Shown piece by piece: positions 7,400-11,045 of a DNA stretch of 11,045 nt. The DNA comes from Roseilinea sp034431495 (GTDB lineage Bacteria; Chloroflexota; Anaerolineae; J036; Brachytrichaceae). Position numbers and translations under genes: made by a program. The DNA is taken from positions 1 through 11,045 of the forward strand of contig DAOUDB010000135.1 of NCBI GenBank assembly GCA_034431495.1, written 5' to 3'. Numbering within the stretch: the first letter of the stretch is position 1; each line of letters begins with the position of its first letter. The notes below the pieces were generated by a model. It did not search any database. It worked only from the letters and a program-made list of their open reading frames with translations, and was not told the origin of the DNA.

Positions 7400-7660
7400 T
7401 TAGTCGTATACCGACGAAAGATGCCAGCTTTGATTGAGCAGGTCGAAGTACACTACGCACAACAGGCCGTCTGTGGTGGTCAGCGCAAGATATTCGCGCC
7501 ATGCGCGCCCTTGATCGGTCCACCAGTCGGTGTCGATCTGCCAGCGCTGGCGGATGATCTGCACGCCGTGCAGCCGACCCTGCCAGGTGAACTCGATCGG
7601 CCAGCCGCGCTCACTCAGCCGAACCGTGATGGTTTCTCCTTCTGTCCACAATCGCGTCAT
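7400..7660 (-). CDS. DUF6504-like small protein of the translesion cassette
   Basis: An 86-residue, tryptophan-rich soluble protein with no signal peptide or membrane segment. The pattern F-W-GR (about 24-29), RWQIDTDWW (39-47), WREY (54-57), GLLC (65-68) and a terminal SSVYD matches what I recall of DUF6504, a family encoded beside imuB and dnaE2 in Actinobacteria. Its biochemical function is unknown. Placed between imuB and dnaE2, it may be an accessory subunit or regulator of the mutasome; this is inference. An AGGAGGG sequence is embedded in the last codons of imuB, but the gap to the ATG (13 nt) is long. The ATG is 9 bp after the imuB stop, so coupling is likely. The frame is antiphase to the upstream extension of dnaE2, and its conserved residues argue that this is the real gene in the overlap. 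Confidence 0.82.
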   Translation of the reverse strand: MTRLWTEGETITVRLSERGWPIEFTWQGRLHGVQIIRQRWQIDTDWWTDQGRAWREYLALTTTDGLLCVVYFDLLNQSWHLSSVYD

Positions 7661-7669
7661 GACTGCGGT

Positions 7670-8914
7670 CTACCCTCCTATGGGGTGATGTGTTGAACCT
7701 GCGGGAGGGTGAGCAGTGGCAGTGATGAAACTGAAGCGTCGTTCGGGCACGGGGTGACCGGCGTCGTGCACCTGCGCCCGCGCGAACGCCGGCCCATAGC
7801 GCGGACTGAGTCTGGTTACCAGCGTGTCAAGCGGCGCGCGCGCCACAGCGGCTGTGTCGAGTTCGGCAAATAGCGTGAGCTGGTCAGGCTTGAGTTCGGC
7901 CACGTCGAGCAGGATCACGCGCAGCGCCGCCAATTCTGCCGGCCATATTGCCCGTCGCAACTCCTGGCCGATGGCCGCGCGCAGGATCGCTGGCTGGCAG
8001 GCAGCCTCGAGCAGGGCACGGTCTGCGCGCTGCTCGGAACCATCCGCGAATCGCAACTCTAGCCGCACGCGCCGGCAGCCTTCCAGTCGCGTTGCCAGCG
8101 CCTTCAGCGGTGCTCTCAATGCTTGCATGGCCCGTTCCAACGCAAGGTCGTGCGATGCAGTCGGGCCGTCCAGATCCACTTCAATCGGCGGCGGGGTCTC
8201 GTTGACGGCGACCTGCACCGGCCGGTCGTCGTGGCCTTGCGCCCAGCGTTGCGCCAGTACCCCGGCCGGGCCGAAGCGTTGCCGGACGGCGGCGGCGGGC
8301 AGGCGTCCGAACTGGCCCAGCGTGCGAATGCCCAGCCAGTCCAATTGCTGCGCTGTCGCAAATGGCAACGGCAGCAGTGTGACGGGCAGCGGGTCGAGGA
8401 AGCTGGCCTCGTCGCGTGGACCGATCAAGCGCATCTGGCCGGGTCGGCAGCGGATAGCGGCGGCGCAGGCGGTGAACTTGCCGGAGTCCCAGCCCAGTGC
8501 TGGCTGGAGCGCCGCACCGAGTTCGCGTCGCACCTGTCGGCCCAGGTCGGCGCACACATATTGCGCGTCGTTCTTTCCCGCCGTGACGGGGCGCAGGTCG
8601 ACGTAAACCGTGCCCCAGTCCTGCGCTTCGGTGGGCAGGCCGGTGCGCGCCAGGACGCCGAGCAGTGCGTGATGTTCAGCCTCGCACGCTGAGGTGTCGA
8701 GCGGGCGCAGGCACACGTCGGGGCAACGCGCGCGGGCCTGGTGTGACGACATGCCGGCACGGACGCCTTCTGCGCGCGCCGGGAGTGAGGCGGCCCACAC
8801 GGTCTGGTCGCTGCCGAGCAACGCGATCGGCCGTTCTGCGCGCTCGAGTTCAGGCTCATGCCGGCGCGTCACAGCGAACAGGAAATCGGGGATGTGGCAA
8901 CACAGGACGCTCAT
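7670..8914 (-). CDS. imuB: ImuB-like Y-family DNA polymerase, catalytically inactive clamp adaptor
   Basis: A 414-residue Y-family protein. Family landmarks are AAS--AR--GVR-GM near 41-55, RCP near 63-65, a helix-hairpin-helix-like segment (LDWLGIRTLGQFGRLP, 191-206) and a little-finger domain after about 240. The N-terminal motif that normally supplies a catalytic Asp (DMDAFFA type) reads HIPDFLFA, and the later SxDE motif aligns with DWGTVYVD (99-106), so the acidic triad looks lost, as in known ImuB proteins. QLTLF at 345-349 is a near-ideal beta-clamp binding motif. ImuB is known to bridge the clamp, ImuA and DnaE2. The gene follows imuA by 64 bp, a gap holding a heptamer array. No purine-rich ribosome binding site precedes the ATG. 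The stop is 9 bp from the DUF6504-like gene. Confidence 0.88.
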   Translation of the reverse strand: MSVLCCHIPDFLFAVTRRHEPELERAERPIALLGSDQTVWAASLPARAEGVRAGMSSHQARARCPDVCLRPLDTSACEAEHHALLGVLARTGLPTEAQDWGTVYVDLRPVTAGKNDAQYVCADLGRQVRRELGAALQPALGWDSGKFTACAAAIRCRPGQMRLIGPRDEASFLDPLPVTLLPLPFATAQQLDWLGIRTLGQFGRLPAAAVRQRFGPAGVLAQRWAQGHDDRPVQVAVNETPPPIEVDLDGPTASHDLALERAMQALRAPLKALATRLEGCRRVRLELRFADGSEQRADRALLEAACQPAILRAAIGQELRRAIWPAELAALRVILLDVAELKPDQLTLFAELDTAAVARAPLDTLVTRLSPRYGPAFARAQVHDAGHPVPERRFSFITATAHPPAGSTHHPIGG

Positions 8915-8933
8915 GGCAGGGGGAGGAGTCAGG

Positions 8934-8968
8934 AATCTTCAATCGCAAATCCAAAATCAAAAATCGGA
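8934..8968. repeat. Heptanucleotide tandem array C (five units, AATCNNN)
   Basis: Five consecutive 7-bp units each begin AATC on the plus strand (8934, 8941, 8948, 8955, 8962); a degenerate sixth follows. The array is AT-rich in a GC-rich region and occupies most of the 64-bp gap between imuA and imuB, within the cassette transcript. The unit differs from that of arrays A and B. Similar heptanucleotide repeats (STRR) are known in heterocystous cyanobacteria; the function here is unknown. Confidence 0.8.
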
Positions 8969-8978
8969 AAGTCTGTGT

Positions 8979-9794
8979 TCACCAGGTTTCGCGCGCTTTA
9001 ACGGCGCCATTGAACTCCACAGCCACCGGCGCCGTCTGCCCGCCTCTCGCCCAGCGGCTGCGCACGACCTGCGCCTGCGACTCATATCCCACCAACACGC
9101 CGTTGCGCTCCAGCCAGCGTTCGTGCTTGAGGTCGATGTGCAGCGCGGCGTAGTGCGCGATTGCCCCGCTGCCCGGCCGCAACCAGCGCAACCACGGCGG
9201 TTGCGGCTCGTCCAGGAAGATCACCGCGCAGGGTAATGTCTTGAGCATCATGCTCAATTGCGGCAGCGCGGCGTCGAAGTAGCTTGCCGCGCGCCGGTCG
9301 TGCAGCAAGTCGGCGATGCCATCGACGACCACAGCGCGCAGGCTGCGGTCACGGGCCAGCTCGAACACCACGTCGACAGCACCCTGGCCGGCTGGAACGC
9401 GGACGAACAGAATGTGGGCCAGGTCGATGCCGCAGCGGGCCAGGTAGTCGGGGTTGGCGGTGAGGGTCAGGTCGAGAATGGCGACGTCGCGGAGGGGGTG
9501 GGTACTGCGGCGGATCGGTCGTGCGCCGGGACCGCCCTCGCATTGTTGGGCGTAGGCCAGCGCCTTGTAGGCCAGGGTGAGCTTGCCGGAGGTGGTGCGG
9601 CCGGTGAGGAGTGTGATTGCGCCGAGCGGGATGCCGCCGCAACCGGTGAGAGCGTCGAGCCGGGTGAAGCCGGTGGCGATGTGTGGCAGCGGGCCGACGG
9701 ACAGCCGGGAAGCGGGCTGCGCGATGCGCGGACCATATCGGTCTTGCAGCAGCGAGATTGCTTTGTCCAACCGTTGTCGCTTCGGAGTTGCCAT
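8979..9794 (-). CDS. imuA: RecA-like protein in ImuA position, degenerate ATPase
   Basis: A 271-residue RecA-fold protein. ATGFTRLDALTGCGGIPLG (40-58) aligns with the RecA block before its P-loop, GRTTSGKL (65-72) is a Walker A motif, and AVVVDGIADLL (154-164) is the Walker B region with Asp158. The residue after GK is Leu72 instead of Thr/Ser. The position of the RecA catalytic Glu (within DAEHALDP) aligns with DLTLTANP (108-115), so that Glu is also absent. It lacks the RecA C-terminal domain. In other bacteria ImuA is RecA-related, binds ImuB and is needed for DnaE2-dependent mutagenesis; that role is inferred here from gene order. It is first in the cassette, with an SOS operator 9 bp before the ATG and a GGTGA ribosome binding site. 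An alternative name is plain RecA-like protein, since ImuA families diverge greatly. Confidence 0.8.
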   Translation of the reverse strand: MATPKRQRLDKAISLLQDRYGPRIAQPASRLSVGPLPHIATGFTRLDALTGCGGIPLGAITLLTGRTTSGKLTLAYKALAYAQQCEGGPGARPIRRSTHPLRDVAILDLTLTANPDYLARCGIDLAHILFVRVPAGQGAVDVVFELARDRSLRAVVVDGIADLLHDRRAASYFDAALPQLSMMLKTLPCAVIFLDEPQPPWLRWLRPGSGAIAHYAALHIDLKHERWLERNGVLVGYESQAQVVRSRWARGGQTAPVAVEFNGAVKARETW

Positions 9795-9803
9795 ATCGTC
9801 ACC

Positions 9804-9817
9804 AGAACAAACGTTCT
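9804..9817. promoter_or_regulatory. LexA operator (SOS box)
   Basis: AGAACAAACGTTCT is a perfect GAAC-N4-GTTC palindrome with one further A/T pair on the flanks. This is the core of the LexA box of Bacillus and Actinobacteria. It lies immediately downstream of the predicted transcription start and just before the ribosome binding site of imuA, where LexA would block initiation or early elongation. Position, symmetry and the identity of the controlled genes all agree. Confidence 0.88.
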
Positions 9818-9826
9818 AGTGTTTGG

Positions 9827-9854
9827 ATTGTACAAAGCTGCGGGCCGGTGTCAA
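9827..9854 (-). promoter_or_regulatory. Sigma-70-type promoter of the imuA-imuB-dnaE2 cassette
   Basis: On the minus strand, TTGACA (9849-9854) is followed after 16 bp by TACAAT (9827-9832). The -35 is a perfect match and the -10 matches five of six bases. Transcription should start near 9819-9821, directly beside the LexA operator and about 25 nt before the imuA ATG. Confidence 0.85.
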
Positions 9855-10018
9855 TCGGACGCAGGCGAAGAAAGGCGTCAGAAAACGCTTAGACGTGGGT
9901 GTGCGAGAGGGATTGCAGCGTGGCCGGGGCCGTGCCAACGCGCGCTCGAGAAGTGTGTCGGTATGTTGATGGGCAAGGGCCGTGGGAGTGGCGCAGAAAA
10001 TGCGATGGATGAGGTGTG
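9855..10018. other. Spacer upstream of the SOS promoter
   Basis: About 164 bp between the stop of the 101-codon ORF and the -35 box. I see no gene, no convincing terminator and no repeat. Only weak stems are present, for example around GCGT/ACGC near 9873-9886. Confidence 0.5.
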
Positions 10019-10324
10019 TCAGGGGCAACCGATGAAAGTGAGATCGGCGCGATAGGACCACTCCGCAGGTGTGTAGCTCTGGCTCACGATACTCCACGAC
10101 AAGATGCCACCGTCCGGGTCGCTGACAAAGGCGGTAATCACGCCGCTGCGACTCGTATGGCCGGCGCAAGCCGTATACGATTGCGCCTCACCGTGTGCAC
10201 GGCCCAAGCGCGCGCGGACCGCCGAATGAGATCTCAGAACTGTGTCGATGTCGCCGCCGAGATTTTGCCAGGTGTCGCCGTCATACAAAATGAACACTTG
10301 CCCAACATCCCCAAGCCAGATCAT
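10019..10324 (-). CDS. Small hypothetical protein, possibly the split-off part of the upstream lipoprotein
   Basis: 101 codons with ATG at 10322-10324, overlapping the preceding lipoprotein gene by ATGA. I do not recognise a family. The product is Gly/Ser/Trp/Tyr-rich with two cysteines, has no signal peptide, and includes FILYDGDTWQNLGG (11-24) and DPDGGILSWSI (69-79), a beta-strand-rich, extracellular-looking composition. Two explanations fit. It may be a separate gene coupled through the ATGA overlap, or the real C-terminal half of the lipoprotein separated by a one-base frameshift. The lack of its own secretion signal despite an exported-looking composition favours the second. No slippery heptamer is visible at the junction. 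Confidence 0.55.
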   Translation of the reverse strand: MIWLGDVGQVFILYDGDTWQNLGGDIDTVLRSHSAVRARLGRAHGEAQSYTACAGHTSRSGVITAFVSDPDGGILSWSIVSQSYTPAEWSYRADLTFIGCP

Positions 10325-10710
10325 CCTGCCATAATAATGCTGTCGTTTTCGCCGCTGATCTGGCGCACGTGTTCGTGATTGTCGAAGACAAGCTGGAACT
10401 TCCGGCCAATCTCGTATGTGTCGCGCAGCACGCTGCCGTCTGCATCGCCGAGTTTGAAAGCCGGTTCCTTCTTCACACCGGCTGACACGCTCACATGGCC
10501 TTTGGTGTCCACAGTCAGCGACACCTCAACCATGCCGGCCGACGCGCCGATTCTCATAGCCGGCTCATGAGGTGTTGCGCCGCTCGCGCATCCCAACAAG
10601 AGTAACCCGGACAGGGCAAAGACCATGACGCCGCCCCAGGGCTTTTTCGCCCGTGATCTGCCCTGAACCAGCCGCTGTCTGCGGCAAGCGCGGAAAGTCC
10701 ACCCGCACAC
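10321..10710 (-). CDS. Putative small lipoprotein
   Basis: From the GTG at 10710 the frame has 129 codons. Residues 21-23 are Ala-Lys-Lys, followed by a hydrophobic core and a lipobox L-L-G-C with Cys41, so it is probably an exported lipoprotein with an unusually long n-region. The mature part (about 88 residues) shows no family I recognise; it alternates Val, Ser and charged residues as in beta-sheet proteins. The start is uncertain: the only other in-frame ATG (10624-10626) would leave a signal with no positive residues. The N-terminal coding region overlaps the HsdR-like frame by 146 bp, which is unusual. The C-terminus overlaps the next ORF by ATGA. Confidence 0.6.
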   Translation of the reverse strand: MCGWTFRACRRQRLVQGRSRAKKPWGGVMVFALSGLLLLGCASGATPHEPAMRIGASAGMVEVSLTVDTKGHVSVSAGVKKEPAFKLGDADGSVLRDTYEIGRKFQLVFDNHEHVRQISGENDSIIMAG

Positions 10711-11045
10711 TGGCCCGTTGCAACGAGGACCGGATCTCTTTCCTGGTCAGGTTCGGGATGCGCTTGTTCAGCAAGCGCAACAACGCCGCGTCCTGACTTT
10801 GCACCAGACTCTCCAGTTCGCTTTTGATCCGCCGGTCCACGAAGTGAGCGTTCCACAGCACGTCGAGCTGCTTCTCGCCCATTTTGTCCTTCGACAGCAA
10901 CTCGATCGTGTCAAGCGTGAAAGTGTGCTGGCCGGCATCGGAAATGCGCACAGTGCGAAACAACTTCTCCTCTGCGTCGACCGGCGCGTGCGCGTTGTAT
11001 AGCCGGTACTCGTCGCCGTTGGTTAACACGCACCACTGTTCCCCT
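10565..11045 (-). CDS. HsdR N-terminal-type nuclease-like protein, partial (N-terminus beyond the window)
   Basis: The frame is open to the right edge, so the true start lies outside; about 160 C-terminal residues are visible. The segment WCVLTNGDEYRLYNA resembles the last strands of the HSDR_N_2 (PF13588) PD-(D/E)XK fold, found in type I restriction R subunits and in stand-alone proteins. It is followed by a helical part (LDVLWNAHFVDRRIKSEL, then an LLNKRIPNLTRKEI stretch) and a VRVDFP motif, which is where relatives usually end. The last 40 or so residues (Gly/Arg-rich, after VDFPRL) look unlike the family and run over the lipoprotein gene, which suggests a shifted or eroded end. The catalytic residues would be outside the window, so activity cannot be judged. 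Confidence 0.7.
   Translation of the reverse strand, partial: GEQWCVLTNGDEYRLYNAHAPVDAEEKLFRTVRISDAGQHTFTLDTIELLSKDKMGEKQLDVLWNAHFVDRRIKSELESLVQSQDAALLRLLNKRIPNLTRKEIRSSLQRASVRVDFPRLPQTAAGSGQITGEKALGRRHGLCPVRVTLVGMRERRNTS

Noticed and set aside
7380..7523. N-terminal extension of dnaE2 to GTG 7523 or ATG 7502
   Set aside because: It overlaps the conserved part of the DUF6504-like gene in another frame, and polymerase homology begins at the GTG at 7379. An AAGGG upstream of ATG 7502 falls inside DUF6504-like codons and is probably chance.
9816..10169. Minus-strand frame of 117 codons across the SOS promoter
   Set aside because: It covers the -35 and -10 boxes and the end of the 101-codon ORF, and shows no recognisable motif.

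Overview
The window is GC-rich DNA in which every supportable gene reads on the minus strand, so transcription runs from high to low coordinates. The organism looks like a member of the Chloroflexota. That is an inference from lipoproteins with Pro/Thr-rich linkers, heptanucleotide tandem repeats in the spacers, an SOS-type translesion cassette with a DUF6504-like gene, and a Gram-positive-type LexA box. No rRNA or other marker gene is present to settle it.

Right edge (about 10019-11045): the C-terminal part of a protein resembling the HsdR-N-terminal-type nuclease family runs off the window. It overlaps a small lipoprotein gene, which in turn overlaps a 101-codon ORF by ATGA. The overlaps suggest either tight coupling or frame disruption.

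Centre (9854 down to 4194): a mutagenic translesion-synthesis cassette. A near-consensus sigma-70 promoter (TTGACA, 16 bp, TACAAT) is followed at once by a perfect GAAC-N4-GTTC LexA operator. Then come a degenerate RecA-like protein (ImuA position), an ImuB-type Y-family polymerase lacking catalytic acids but carrying a beta-clamp motif, a small DUF6504-like protein, and the error-prone polymerase DnaE2/ImuC. Expected logic: DNA damage inactivates LexA, the cassette is expressed, ImuB tethers the complex to the clamp and DnaE2 synthesises across lesions.

Left-centre (3792 down to 1030): a putative sugar or polyol catabolic group made of a xylose-isomerase-like TIM-barrel protein and two short-chain dehydrogenases. 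A 401-bp spacer with a possible -10 element separates it from dnaE2.

Left edge (910 down to 1): a lipoprotein with a META domain and a DUF4377-like domain, cut by the window and possibly translated from a leaderless mRNA.

The most unusual non-coding structure is three arrays of 7-bp tandem repeats in spacers between co-directional genes. Two share a T-N-N-T-G-C-G unit, are each exactly six units (42 bp) and are followed by a pyrimidine tract abutting a dehydrogenase stop codon. The third uses a different unit (AATC-N-N-N) and lies between imuA and imuB. A GC-rich nested inverted repeat also lies in frame inside dnaE2.
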